Shown here: positions 24,188-34,101 of the stretch, piece by piece | How the letters are laid out: each line of letters begins with the position of its first letter | Position numbering within the stretch: position 1 is the stretch's first letter | Assembly (NCBI RefSeq): GCF_001641085.1 | Contig: NZ_LXIE01000002.1 | Coordinates: 39,357-103,356, forward strand | Reading direction: 5' to 3' | DNA: 64,000 nucleotides | Origin: Aequorivita soesokkakensis | GTDB lineage: Bacteria; Bacteroidota; Bacteroidia; Flavobacteriales; Flavobacteriaceae | The notes under the pieces: model-generated | What the model saw: only the letters and a program-made list of their open reading frames with translations | What the model was told of the DNA's origin: nothing | Databases searched by the model: none | Position numbers and translations under genes: made by a program

Positions 24188-25393
24188 ATGAAAAATCAAG
24201 ACCTTTTGGCAATTGCCCAAGAATTCGGAAGCCCTGTTTATGTTTATGACGCCGCTAAAATTGAAAAGCAGTATAAACGTTTAACCAGTGCTTTTGATAA
24301 GGTGGAGAGTTTGAGAATAAATTATGCAGTGAAGGCACTTTCAAATATTTCAATATTGAAATTGCTCATAAATATGGGAAGTGGTTTGGACACTGTTTCC
24401 ATACAGGAAGTGATGCTTAGCTTGGAAGCTGGTGCAAAACCTGAGGATATAATCTACACACCCAACGGAATTTCATTGGAAGAAATTGAAAAAGCCGCAA
24501 AATTAGGCGTGCAAATAAATATTGACAACCTTTCCATTTTGGAGCAATTCGGGACCAAGCATCCTAAAACTCCGGTTTGTATTCGAATAAACCCGCACGT
24601 TATGGCTGGTGGAAATGCAAATATTTCTGTGGGACACATTGATAGTAAGTTCGGGATTTCAATACATCAGATGCCTTTGCTGAAAAGGATTGTTGAAAAT
24701 ACTGGAATGAACATCAATGGAATCCATATGCACACGGGGAGTGATATTCTTGATATTGATGTTTTCCTTTATGCTTCGGAAATACTTTTCAACGCTGCTG
24801 AAAATTTTGAAAATCTTGAATTTATCGACTTCGGAAGCGGATTTAAAGTTCCCTATAAAGAAGGCGATATTGAAACAAATGTGGAAGAACTCGGGAAAAA
24901 ACTGAGCAAGCGTTTCAATGATTTCAGCAAAAAATATGGTAAAAAACTAACTTTAGCTTTTGAACCAGGCAAGTTTTTGGTAAGCGAAGCCGGACAGTTT
25001 TTGGTAAAGGTAAATGTAATAAAGCAAACAACTTCAACTGTTTTTGCTCAGGTTGATAGCGGTTTTAATCATTTAATTCGTCCGATGCTTTATGGTTCTC
25101 AACACGAAATTTCAAATATTTCCCGTCCGCATGGCAGGGATCGTTTTTACACCGTTACAGGTTATATCTGTGAAACCGATACGTTTGCGAACAACCGCCG
25201 TATTCCAGAATTGCACGAGGGTGATATTCTTTCTTTCCATAATGCGGGCGCGTATTGCTTTACTATGGCCAGCAATTACAATTCCCGTTATCGTCCCGCT
25301 GAAGTGCTATGGTATAAGGGGAAAGCGCATTTAATTCGTAAAAGGGAGACTTTTGAGGATATCCTAAAAAATCAAATTGCTGTGGATTTATAA
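24188..25393 (+). CDS. lysA: Diaminopimelate decarboxylase
   Basis: 401 residues. A PLP-dependent fold III enzyme that makes L-lysine from meso-diaminopimelate. The PLP lysine is K49 in NYAVKALSN; GIHMHTGSDI, FIDFGSGFKVPYKEG and FEPGKFLVSEAG follow in the TIM barrel, and the C-terminal YICETDTFANNR and FHNAGAYCFTMASNYNSR hold the partner active-site residues, including the conserved Cys and Tyr. It stands alone, divergent from sucC and followed by a cold-shock gene with its own promoter. Confidence 0.95.
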   Translation: MKNQDLLAIAQEFGSPVYVYDAAKIEKQYKRLTSAFDKVESLRINYAVKALSNISILKLLINMGSGLDTVSIQEVMLSLEAGAKPEDIIYTPNGISLEEIEKAAKLGVQINIDNLSILEQFGTKHPKTPVCIRINPHVMAGGNANISVGHIDSKFGISIHQMPLLKRIVENTGMNINGIHMHTGSDILDIDVFLYASEILFNAAENFENLEFIDFGSGFKVPYKEGDIETNVEELGKKLSKRFNDFSKKYGKKLTLAFEPGKFLVSEAGQFLVKVNVIKQTTSTVFAQVDSGFNHLIRPMLYGSQHEISNISRPHGRDRFYTVTGYICETDTFANNRRIPELHEGDILSFHNAGAYCFTMASNYNSRYRPAEVLWYKGKAHLIRKRETFEDILKNQIAVDL

Positions 25394-25514
25394 ATGGAGA
25401 AACGATATTTTTTTTAGATTTATTAAATAAATCAGTTAAAATTTTAAGTATCGAATAAAATTTTAAGTTTTTAAAATAAACAATCCTAAAAAGCTAATTT
25501 GTCAATTTTAATAG

Positions 25515-25522
25515 TATCTTTG
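25515..25522 (+). promoter_or_regulatory. -7 box of the cold-shock gene
   Basis: TATCTTTG, 31 bp before the start codon, inside an AT-rich leader. It is one of the best TAnnTTTG matches in the window; no -33 TTG was found at canonical spacing. Confidence 0.6.
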
Positions 25523-25553
25523 CCACTTATTATAAATTTTTTAATTAAATACA

Positions 25554-25745
25554 ATGAACAAAGGAACAGTAAAATTCTTCAACGACACCAAAGGTTTTGG
25601 TTTTATCACTGAAGAAGGAACCAACAAAGAACATTTTGTACACATTTCAGGCCTAATCGACGAAGTTCGTGAAGGTGACGAAGTAGAATTTGATCTTCAA
25701 GAAGGCAAAAAAGGATTGAACGCGGTTAACGTAAAAGTACTTTAA
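25554..25745 (+). CDS. Cold-shock domain protein (CspA family)
   Basis: 63 residues, a single oligonucleotide-binding beta barrel. RNP1 is seen in KGFGFITEEG and RNP2 in EHFVHISGL. It binds single-stranded RNA and DNA and melts RNA structure. It has its own promoter box and a strong terminator, so it is a monocistronic, probably highly expressed gene. Confidence 0.95.
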   Translation: MNKGTVKFFNDTKGFGFITEEGTNKEHFVHISGLIDEVREGDEVEFDLQEGKKGLNAVNVKVL

Positions 25746-25768
25746 TATACGCAACACTTTTTTAAGAC

Positions 25769-25798
25769 AAAGCCTCCCATTCGGGAGGCTTTTTTTTT
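25769..25798 (+). terminator. Strong rho-independent terminator after the cold-shock gene
   Basis: AAGCCTCCC, loop ATTC, GGGAGGCTT, then a run of T. Confidence 0.9.
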
Positions 25799-25905
25799 GA
25801 TCAATTTTTTTGAAATGAAAACTAATTTGAAATTTTCTGATGACAAGTGGCTGATATTTACGATTTTATTCTAAATTTATAATACTAACTAAATCAAATT
25901 TCAAA

Positions 25906-28900
25906 ATGAAAAGATCAACACTACTCTTATTAGTGTTGTGCATGCTGACTATTCAGCTATCTGCGCAGCACAAAAATCCGGAAAAAGAAAAACAAGCAGC
26001 ACAACAGGCCACAAAACCTTCAACAACTTCGCTAGAAAAAATTATTACACAAAAAAGTGACTCTTATGTAGTCACGAATGAAAACGTAAGTAAAAAGAGT
26101 GGTATTCGCCACGTATATTTACGACAAGCCATTAATGGGTTGGAAGTTTACGGAACAGAATCAAGTGTTCATTTTGATAAAACTGGAAAAGTTTTAACAG
26201 AGCACAATAAGTTTTTGGCTGATGTGCAAGCCACCCTTAAAAATAGCGCACAGGGAATAGATGCCCGTGCTGCTATTGCTGCGGTAACCAACCAAATGGG
26301 CTACAAAATTTCCAATCTGCAGGAAATAAAAAGCATCGGCGGTAAAAATAAAGCTGCCGTTTTCAATAAAGCGGATATTTCTTTGGTAGATATTCCTGTT
26401 AAATTGATGTATTACTATAGGGAAGGAATAGGCACACAATTGGTTTGGGAGCTTTCAATTGCTGAAAAAACATCTACTGATTGGTGGAACTTCCGAGTGG
26501 ATGCCGTTACTGGAAAAATAATTGATAAAGAAAACTGGACTGTTTCCTGTAATATTATGGACGGCCATAATGAACATTTCCACGGGGAAGAAGCTGTCGC
26601 AATACCAACAATGATTGGGCCTCTCAATGAAAATGAAGCAACAAAAAAATACAATAAAACTTCTAAAAATATTGTTTCTGAAGTTGTGCCAGCTTTAGTT
26701 GGGGGCTACAGAGTGTACGCAATGCCAACGGAATCACCAAATCATGGCCCGCGTACGTTACAGAACAATCCAGATAATGCAACTGCATCTCCTTTTGGGT
26801 GGCATGACACAAATGGTGTTGCAGGACCTGAATTTACTGTTACTACAGGGAATAATGTGGATGCCCATAAAGGCTCCGATCGCCCTGATGGAACAGCGTC
26901 TTTAATTTTTGACTTTCCTATTGACTTAAATCAAAATCCAGCCTCAAACACAGCTCCATATATCACAAATTTATTTTATTGGAATAACATAGTTCACGAT
27001 GTATTATATCAATATGGTTTTGACGAGGTAAGTGGTAATTTTCAGGAAAATAACTATGGAAATGGCGGTGCTGGATCTGATAGCGTAAATGCTAATGCTC
27101 AAGCATCCGGAAATTGTAACGCCAACTTCGGTACTCCTGCCGATGGCTCAAACCCTACTATGAATATGTTTTTGTGCAACAATTCAACTCCGTCCCATGA
27201 TGGTGATCTTGATGCAGGGGTAATTGTGCACGAATATGGTCATGGGGTTTCAAATAGACTTACAGGAGGTCCTTCCAACGTTGGGTGTTTAAATAACCAA
27301 GAGCAGATGGGTGAAGGATGGAGCGATATCTACGGCTTAATATTGACTATTGAACCAGGCGATACGGGTACTGACGCCAGAGGGGTAGGAACTTATTTGT
27401 TAGGTCAGCCTATTACTGGGAATGGTGTAAGAACCCAACGTTACAGTACAGATTTCGCGGTTAACAACCATACTTATAACGATATTATAACAGCTGTAGC
27501 ACCTCACGGAGTTGGGGAAGTTTGGGCTACTATGTTGTGGGATATGACTTGGGGAATTATAGGAACAGATGGCTTTGATCCAGATGTTTATAATGGTACT
27601 GCAGGAAACAATGTTTCCCTTGCACTTATTACAGAAGGATTGAAATTGCAGCCATGTAGCCCAGGCTTTGTAGATGGTCGTGATGCAATATTAGCGGCTG
27701 ACCAAGCATTATATGGAGGTGCTCACATTTGCACCATTTGGGAAGCTTTTGCTAGAAGAGGTTTGGGATACAGCGCTAACCAAGGTTCTTCCGGAAGCAA
27801 AACGGATGGTACTGAAGCATTCGATTTGCCACCAACTTTTTCAGGATTAGATACTGTTGACGAAGTTTGTCTTTCCGATGGAATTCAAACAGGGCTTTCA
27901 GGCGGAAATCCAAATGGAGGTGTTTATAGTGGTGCAGGTGTAACCGATGATGGCAATGGAATGACTTTTACATTCGATCCAACAGTTGGAGGGCCAGGCT
28001 TAGTTACAGTTACTTATACAGTAAATGATTTTTGTACAGGCACACCAACAGCTATAACAGATGATATTAATGTAACCAATGATCCTCCCGAAATTGTATG
28101 TATGGGTTCAGGGAATATACCAATGACCGGCTCACAATCCAGTAGTCCAGGGACAGCAATCCCAGATAATAATCCAACGGGTGTTACGGTAACTATGAAT
28201 GTTACCGAAAATGTTTCCATGACGGATTTAGATGTAAACTTAAACATTTCGCATACTTGGGTTGGTGATCTTATCGTAACAATAAAATCGCCAACCGGAA
28301 CAATAGCTACAATTATAGATAGGCCTGGAGTTCCTGCAACAACATTCGGATGTGATGGAAACAATATAGTAGCTACCTTGGACGACGAGGCGGCTGCTCC
28401 AGTTGAAAATGTTTGCGCAGGATCGGTACCTACAATTAGTGGCTCATTCACACCAAACAATCCACTCTCTATTTTTGATGGAGAAAACACTATGGGTATT
28501 TGGGAGCTAACAGTTTCTGATAATGTTGGTTCAGATACTGGAACCATAAACAGTTGGGGAATAGATTATGATTATGAAGTAATTGCCCCAGTATTGGATG
28601 TTACCCTCGACGGTAGCGGAAATGCAACTGTAAATGCTGAAGATTTATTATACAGTGTTTCTGTGGATTGTGGAGGCTATACAGTATTAGCAGGAAGTCC
28701 ATTGGCGGCAACGGTTAGTTTTACTTGTTCAGATACAGGCTTAAATACTGTTGCTGTTGAAGTTACAAATGATAACGGTGCAGTTTCAACCTGCTCTGCC
28801 ATTGTAAACGTAATTGGCAGTGGCGGCGGAGGCGGCGGACCCTTTGTTTGTCCTGGCGATATTACCCAAGACAACGATCCAGGGATTTGTGGCGCAGTTG

Positions 28901-31900
28901 TAACCTATACCGTTGAAACTCCTTCGGGTGGTTGTGGTGGTGGTTCTGGGCCTTTGGCGACTGGGGTTGCAACTTTGGAATTAATTTCTTCCGCAGGGGG
29001 AACTGGAAATAGATCTGGAGTTAGCTATAATCCATCAGCAGACAGGTACTATAGTGTAAATGCAGGTTCGTCTGGTTATCCTGTTGATTGCTTTGATGGC
29101 ACCACCGGAGCTATTATTAGCAATATTACAAGTGGTTTTGATTATAGAGGTGCTTGGTGGAATCCTTCCTTAAATCAATCTGAAGGAAATGGATTTGATA
29201 TAGCCGGAATTGTTCTTACGAATTTAGCGGGTGATTGTCCTAACGGGACAACAACCCCAATTCTTCCGGTAAATCAACCCGATGGCCAATCTTGTGGTGA
29301 TTTAGATTATGACAACAATGAAATAATCTACTATAATGCAAGCTCCATCACACAAGTGGACAGAGCTACAGGTACCACAAATGCAACATTAGCACTTTCT
29401 GGTACACCTGGAGGTTCAGCCTATGCATTAAATTCTGTAGGATATACAGGGGTAGTCGGGTATGAGTATGCAATCTATGATAACACAACCCAATCTGTTC
29501 ATTTATATGATCGCGCAACTGGCGCTTATGCTGCTGCAAGTTCAATTGGTTTGACTACAACTAACTACGGTTTTGCTTATGAAAATGGCCAGGCTTGGAT
29601 ATACAATAACAACAGATGGAACGGTTTTACCATTTTTGCTGCCGCAAGTGGAACCATCACCCAAACAGCAGGTCTTCCAAGCGGAAGCACTTTCCCTGTT
29701 GGAACAACTACCAATACTTTTGAGTATGACGATGGTGTAAATCCTGTTCAAACCTGTTCTTTTGATGTAACCATAAATGATGCTGAAGCGCCAGTAATTA
29801 CGTGTCCGGGTGACATTACGGTAGATAATGATCCGGGAGTTTGTGGTGCTTTGGTAAACTATACCGTTACAACTTCAGATAATTGCTCATCGGGCAGTTC
29901 AAATTCAATAACATACACCTATACTGGATCTGTTGAAACTTTTACAGTTCCTCCAGGTGTTACAAGCATTTCTATTGAAGCTTGGGGAGCATCTGGACAA
30001 GATTTCACGGTAGAACAATATACACCAAGTACAGGTGGTTTAGGCGGCTATGCAAGTGGTGACCTTACTGTAACTCCTGGAGATATCATTTCAATTTATG
30101 TTGGCGGTGCTGGTGCAGATAATAGTGCTGGATATAATGGAGGTGGCTTAGGCGGTTATGGAACTCCTTCAGACGGATGGGCTGGACGTGCCGGAAGCGG
30201 TGGTGGAGCCTCAGATGTAAGAATTGGAGCTGCAACATTAACAGATCGTGTGCTTGTTGCCGGCGGCGGCGGCGGAGGCGGTCGAGATTATGTAAATGGA
30301 ACTTGCCAACCCTGCGGAATGGGCGGAAATGGTGGTGATGGAGGAGCCTTAATTGGCATTGATGGGCAAGACCCTACAGATCCAATTTATGGATTTTATT
30401 TTAATCCTGGCGCTGCAGGTAAAGGTGGTACACAAGCCACTGGAGGTGCTGGTGGAGATGGCCCTCAAGGGCCGGACGGAATGCCTGGTGTATTAGGAGT
30501 TGGAGGAATAGGAATTGATGGGGTTTATTCTCTTGCCAGTGGCGGCGGCGGCGGCGGATACTACGGTGGTGGTTCTGGAGCTGGAGCTGATACTGGTTCT
30601 GGAGCGGCAGGTGCTGGTGGAGCAGGAGGCTCTTCTTATATTGATGGTGTTGACAATGGAGTAACCTTGGCCGGAGTTAGATCTGGCGATGGAGAGATTG
30701 TAATATCTTATGAAACACTATTATTAACTCAGACTGCAGGGCTTCCTTCTGGAAGTACATTCCCTGTAGGAACCACAACCAATACGTTCGTGGTAACCGA
30801 CGGAGCAGGAAATACAGCAACCTGTAGTTTTGATGTTACGGTAAATGATACAGAAGCTCCAGCAATCACTTGTCCTGGAAATATAACTCAAGATAATGAT
30901 CCTGGAATATGTGGAGCTGTTATAACCTATACCGCTCCGGTTGGAACTGATAATTGTTCAGGTTCAACTACAGTTCAGACTGCTGGTTTGGCCTCAGGTT
31001 CAACTTTCCCTGTTGGAACAACAACCAACACATTTGTAGTTACTGATGCCTCGGGCAATACAGCAACCTGTAGCTTTGATGTTATAATAAATGATAACGA
31101 AGCTCCTGTAGCAAATTGCGCCGCACCATTTACCATTCAACTGGATGCCAATGGAATGGCAAGTATTACAGCCGTCGATATTGATAATGGCAGTACAGAC
31201 AACTGTGCAATTGCAAGCACAAGCATAGATGTTACAGATTTCACTTGTGCCGATGTAGGTCCAAACACAGTTACACTAACGGTAACCGACGTTAACGGAA
31301 ATTCAAGCACTTGTACCACTGTTGTAACGGTAGAAGACAATGTAGCACCAACGGCAGTTTGCCAAAACATAACTGTTTATTTGGACGCTACTGGAAATGT
31401 TTCCATTGTTGCAGGAGATGTTGATGGAGGCAGTACCGATGCCTGTGGAATTGCAAACACTTCAATTGATATTACAGATTTCACCTGTGCAGATTTAGGT
31501 CCAAACAACGTTACCCTAACGGTAACTGATGTAAACGGAAACACTAGCACTTGCATAGCTGTAGTTACAGTTGAAGATGATATTCCACCCACAATAGCTT
31601 GTCCTGCGGATGTTACCGCGAATACAGACCTAGGAATGTGTAGCGCAATAGTGAATTTTCCAATGGCAATAGGATTTGATAATTGTAGTGTAACAGTTTC
31701 CCAAACAGGTGGCCTTGCAAGCGGAAGTGCTTTCCCTGTTGGGGTAAATACTGTTGAGTTTACCGCAACAGACGGTAGCGGAAATACTGCAGTTTGTAGC
31801 TTTACTATAACAGTTGTTGATAATGAAGCGCCAACAATGGTTTGCCAAAATATCACAATTCAATTGGATGAATTTGGTAACGCATCTATAACCACAGCTG

Positions 31901-33078
31901 ACGTTGATGGAGGTTCTACTGATAATTGCGGAATTGCAAGCATGTCGGTAAGCCCGAGTACATTTGACTGTAGCGATGTAGGCGATAATCCTGTAGTGTT
32001 AACGGTTACCGATATTCACGGAAACTCAAACACTTGTACAGCAATAGTAACTGTTGAGGATGTTACCCCTCCTGTTGCAGTTTGCCAAAACATTACAGTT
32101 GAATTGGATCCAGTAACTGGAACGGTAACTATTATGGGAGCAGACGTTGACGGCGGAAGCACCGATGCCTGCGGAATAGATACTTATACTTTAGATATCG
32201 ATACCTTCGATTGTTCAAATGTAGGCGACAACACAGTTGTGCTTACGGTAACAGATGTTAACGGAAACGTTAGTACCTGTACTGCAATTGTTACGGTGGA
32301 AGACAATACAAATCCAGAGCTAGTTTGTCAAGACTTTACTTTGGAACTTGGCCCTGACGGTACAGCAATGTTAGATCCTAATGATGTAATAGCAAGCAAT
32401 ACCGACAATTGCGGAATTGCAACTGTTGCTGTTGATATTAATGAATTTAGTTGTGCCGATATTGGAACACCAGTAACAGTTCAAGTATTCGCAAGTGATG
32501 TGAACGGTAATTTAAGCACTTGTACTGCCGTGGTTACTGTGGTAGATCTTTTGGCGCCAGTACTTACTTGTCCTGCCGATCAAACTGTTGATCCAGGCCC
32601 CGGCAACTTATTCTATATTGTTCCAGATTATTTTGCAACGGGTCAAGCAACAGCAATTGATAATTGTACAGACCCTGTTACTATACTATCACAAAGTCCT
32701 GCTGCTGGTACTCCATTATCTGATGGGGTCTATACCATTACGCTTACAGCGGAAGACGAATATGGTAATGTATCAACCTGTACTTTTGAACTTACCATTG
32801 AAAGTATCTTGGGTGTGGACGATCATAGCAATGATTTTGGAAGCTTACAGATGTATCCAAACCCAGCCAAGAATACAGTGACTATTGGAAATCCACAAAG
32901 CCTTTCTCTTGAAAGTCTAAGTATTTTCGATATAAGAGGAAGAATGGTAAAATCAATCGACCTTAGAAGTATGGGAACCCAGAAAACAATTGATGTTTCT
33001 GAAATGGCTGCCGCTACATACCTGGTTATTATTCAAGGTGAAAACGGACAGACAACCAAAAGGCTTATCAAGGAATAA
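25906..33078 (+). CDS. Giant secreted M36 (fungalysin) metalloprotease with P-domain, HYR and Gly-rich domains and T9SS signal
   Basis: 2390 residues, very large for M36 enzymes. In order: signal peptide 1-20; FTP-type propeptide (about 40-200); M36 catalytic domain with HEYGH at 442-446 and the third zinc ligand E470 in GEGWSD; a proprotein-convertase P-like domain (about 735-895, with NISHTWVGDLIVTIKSP); HYR modules (CPGDITQDNDPGICG and relatives) from about 980; an odd segment with GVSYNPSADRYYSV; a glycine-rich block (about 1335-1605, GGGGGG runs); five or six Ig/HYR-like repeats of about 80 residues with DVDGGSTDNCGIA; and a T9SS type-A sorting domain (about 2314-2390, MYPNPAKNTVTI). It is likely surface-attached or released. 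Confidence 0.93.
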   Translation: MKRSTLLLLVLCMLTIQLSAQHKNPEKEKQAAQQATKPSTTSLEKIITQKSDSYVVTNENVSKKSGIRHVYLRQAINGLEVYGTESSVHFDKTGKVLTEHNKFLADVQATLKNSAQGIDARAAIAAVTNQMGYKISNLQEIKSIGGKNKAAVFNKADISLVDIPVKLMYYYREGIGTQLVWELSIAEKTSTDWWNFRVDAVTGKIIDKENWTVSCNIMDGHNEHFHGEEAVAIPTMIGPLNENEATKKYNKTSKNIVSEVVPALVGGYRVYAMPTESPNHGPRTLQNNPDNATASPFGWHDTNGVAGPEFTVTTGNNVDAHKGSDRPDGTASLIFDFPIDLNQNPASNTAPYITNLFYWNNIVHDVLYQYGFDEVSGNFQENNYGNGGAGSDSVNANAQASGNCNANFGTPADGSNPTMNMFLCNNSTPSHDGDLDAGVIVHEYGHGVSNRLTGGPSNVGCLNNQEQMGEGWSDIYGLILTIEPGDTGTDARGVGTYLLGQPITGNGVRTQRYSTDFAVNNHTYNDIITAVAPHGVGEVWATMLWDMTWGIIGTDGFDPDVYNGTAGNNVSLALITEGLKLQPCSPGFVDGRDAILAADQALYGGAHICTIWEAFARRGLGYSANQGSSGSKTDGTEAFDLPPTFSGLDTVDEVCLSDGIQTGLSGGNPNGGVYSGAGVTDDGNGMTFTFDPTVGGPGLVTVTYTVNDFCTGTPTAITDDINVTNDPPEIVCMGSGNIPMTGSQSSSPGTAIPDNNPTGVTVTMNVTENVSMTDLDVNLNISHTWVGDLIVTIKSPTGTIATIIDRPGVPATTFGCDGNNIVATLDDEAAAPVENVCAGSVPTISGSFTPNNPLSIFDGENTMGIWELTVSDNVGSDTGTINSWGIDYDYEVIAPVLDVTLDGSGNATVNAEDLLYSVSVDCGGYTVLAGSPLAATVSFTCSDTGLNTVAVEVTNDNGAVSTCSAIVNVIGSGGGGGGPFVCPGDITQDNDPGICGAVVTYTVETPSGGCGGGSGPLATGVATLELISSAGGTGNRSGVSYNPSADRYYSVNAGSSGYPVDCFDGTTGAIISNITSGFDYRGAWWNPSLNQSEGNGFDIAGIVLTNLAGDCPNGTTTPILPVNQPDGQSCGDLDYDNNEIIYYNASSITQVDRATGTTNATLALSGTPGGSAYALNSVGYTGVVGYEYAIYDNTTQSVHLYDRATGAYAAASSIGLTTTNYGFAYENGQAWIYNNNRWNGFTIFAAASGTITQTAGLPSGSTFPVGTTTNTFEYDDGVNPVQTCSFDVTINDAEAPVITCPGDITVDNDPGVCGALVNYTVTTSDNCSSGSSNSITYTYTGSVETFTVPPGVTSISIEAWGASGQDFTVEQYTPSTGGLGGYASGDLTVTPGDIISIYVGGAGADNSAGYNGGGLGGYGTPSDGWAGRAGSGGGASDVRIGAATLTDRVLVAGGGGGGGRDYVNGTCQPCGMGGNGGDGGALIGIDGQDPTDPIYGFYFNPGAAGKGGTQATGGAGGDGPQGPDGMPGVLGVGGIGIDGVYSLASGGGGGGYYGGGSGAGADTGSGAAGAGGAGGSSYIDGVDNGVTLAGVRSGDGEIVISYETLLLTQTAGLPSGSTFPVGTTTNTFVVTDGAGNTATCSFDVTVNDTEAPAITCPGNITQDNDPGICGAVITYTAPVGTDNCSGSTTVQTAGLASGSTFPVGTTTNTFVVTDASGNTATCSFDVIINDNEAPVANCAAPFTIQLDANGMASITAVDIDNGSTDNCAIASTSIDVTDFTCADVGPNTVTLTVTDVNGNSSTCTTVVTVEDNVAPTAVCQNITVYLDATGNVSIVAGDVDGGSTDACGIANTSIDITDFTCADLGPNNVTLTVTDVNGNTSTCIAVVTVEDDIPPTIACPADVTANTDLGMCSAIVNFPMAIGFDNCSVTVSQTGGLASGSAFPVGVNTVEFTATDGSGNTAVCSFTITVVDNEAPTMVCQNITIQLDEFGNASITTADVDGGSTDNCGIASMSVSPSTFDCSDVGDNPVVLTVTDIHGNSNTCTAIVTVEDVTPPVAVCQNITVELDPVTGTVTIMGADVDGGSTDACGIDTYTLDIDTFDCSNVGDNTVVLTVTDVNGNVSTCTAIVTVEDNTNPELVCQDFTLELGPDGTAMLDPNDVIASNTDNCGIATVAVDINEFSCADIGTPVTVQVFASDVNGNLSTCTAVVTVVDLLAPVLTCPADQTVDPGPGNLFYIVPDYFATGQATAIDNCTDPVTILSQSPAAGTPLSDGVYTITLTAEDEYGNVSTCTFELTIESILGVDDHSNDFGSLQMYPNPAKNTVTIGNPQSLSLESLSIFDIRGRMVKSIDLRSMGTQKTIDVSEMAAATYLVIIQGENGQTTKRLIKE

Positions 33079-33100
33079 GCATTAAGTTTTAATTAAAAAG

Positions 33101-33134
33101 AAAACCCTTCCGATTAAATTCGGAAGGGTTTTTT
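33101..33134. terminator. Bidirectional terminator between the M36 and NMO genes
   Basis: AAAACCCTTCCG and CGGAAGGGTTTT make a perfect 12-bp stem between convergent genes, with A and T runs on both flanks. Confidence 0.9.
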
Positions 33135-33159
33135 ATATTGTGAATATTTATAGGAAATT

Positions 33160-34101
33160 TTAAAGACCAGAAACTTCTTTTTTGGCAATTTCAAATTCGG
33201 CGACCATATCTTTCAGAATTTGGGGCGCAGGTTTTATATCGTGGATAAGCCCAGCAATTTGACCTATTTCCAATTCACCTTCCTCTAAATCGCCTTCAAA
33301 CATTCCCTTTTTTGCACGGGCGCGACCCAAATGATTGATTAAATCTTCTTTGGTAGGGCCAGTTGTGTAGAGTTGTATTACACTTTCAAAGAATTTATTT
33401 TTTAGCATCCTAACAGGTGCCAATTCTTTTAAAGTAAGTTGGGTGTCACCTTCTTTAGCATCTACAACCATTTTTTTAAAAGAGTGATGCGAGGAAGCTT
33501 CTTCTGAGGCTACAAAGCGACTTCCCACTTGCACGCCGTCTGCACCCAAAACCATTGCTGCCAACATTCCGCGACCTGTGGCAATTCCGCCAGCGGCAAT
33601 CAAAGGTATTTCCAACTGTTCCTTTACCATCGGAATTAAGGTGAAGGTTGTTGTTTCTTCGCGACCGTTATGTCCGCCAGCCTCAAAACCTTCGGCAACT
33701 ACTGCATCAACGCCAGCTTCCTGGGCTTTTAGGGCAAACTTCACACTGCTAACTACGTGAACCACGGTAATTCCGTGTTCCTTCAGTTTTGAGGTATATG
33801 TCTTTGGATTTCCCGCTGAGGTGAAAACTATTTTTACGCCTTCCTCAATAATGATATTGATAATTTTGTCAATATCGGGATAGAGCATAGGGACGTTTAC
33901 ACCGAAAGGTTTATTGGTTGTATTTTTACATTTCAGAATATGCTCCCGAAGAATTTCAGGATACATAGATCCTGCGCCCAAAAGTCCCAAGCCGCCTGCA
34001 TTTGAAACAGCACTGGCAAGCCGCCAGCCGCTGTTCCAAATCATTCCGGCTTGAATAATAGGGTATTGAATATTAAAAAGTTCGGTAACCCGGTTTTGCA
34101 C
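33160..34101 (-). CDS. Nitronate monooxygenase / FabK-like FMN enzyme
   Basis: 313 residues, a TIM barrel binding FMN. YPIIQAGMIW and AVSNAGGLGLLGAGSM at the start, AEGFEAGGHNGRE (His144, the catalytic base of NMOs) and GGIATGRGMLAAMVLGADGVQ at the end fit the NMO/FabK superfamily. Both nitroalkane oxidation and FabK-type enoyl reduction are possible; the sequence alone does not separate them. The start is a GTG that overlaps the TAG of the upstream protease gene by one base (TAGTG), suggesting coupled translation. Confidence 0.85.
   Translation of the reverse strand: MQNRVTELFNIQYPIIQAGMIWNSGWRLASAVSNAGGLGLLGAGSMYPEILREHILKCKNTTNKPFGVNVPMLYPDIDKIINIIIEEGVKIVFTSAGNPKTYTSKLKEHGITVVHVVSSVKFALKAQEAGVDAVVAEGFEAGGHNGREETTTFTLIPMVKEQLEIPLIAAGGIATGRGMLAAMVLGADGVQVGSRFVASEEASSHHSFKKMVVDAKEGDTQLTLKELAPVRMLKNKFFESVIQLYTTGPTKEDLINHLGRARAKKGMFEGDLEEGELEIGQIAGLIHDIKPAPQILKDMVAEFEIAKKEVSGL

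Noticed and set aside
25394..25553. Riboswitch or thermosensor leader for the cold-shock gene
   Set aside because: The AT-rich leader shows no stable stem, and no conserved cold-box could be recognised by eye.
31377..31856. Minus-strand frames opposite the HYR repeats of the M36 gene
   Set aside because: They are mirror frames of a repetitive coding sequence; Thr/Val-rich, without starts or motifs of their own.
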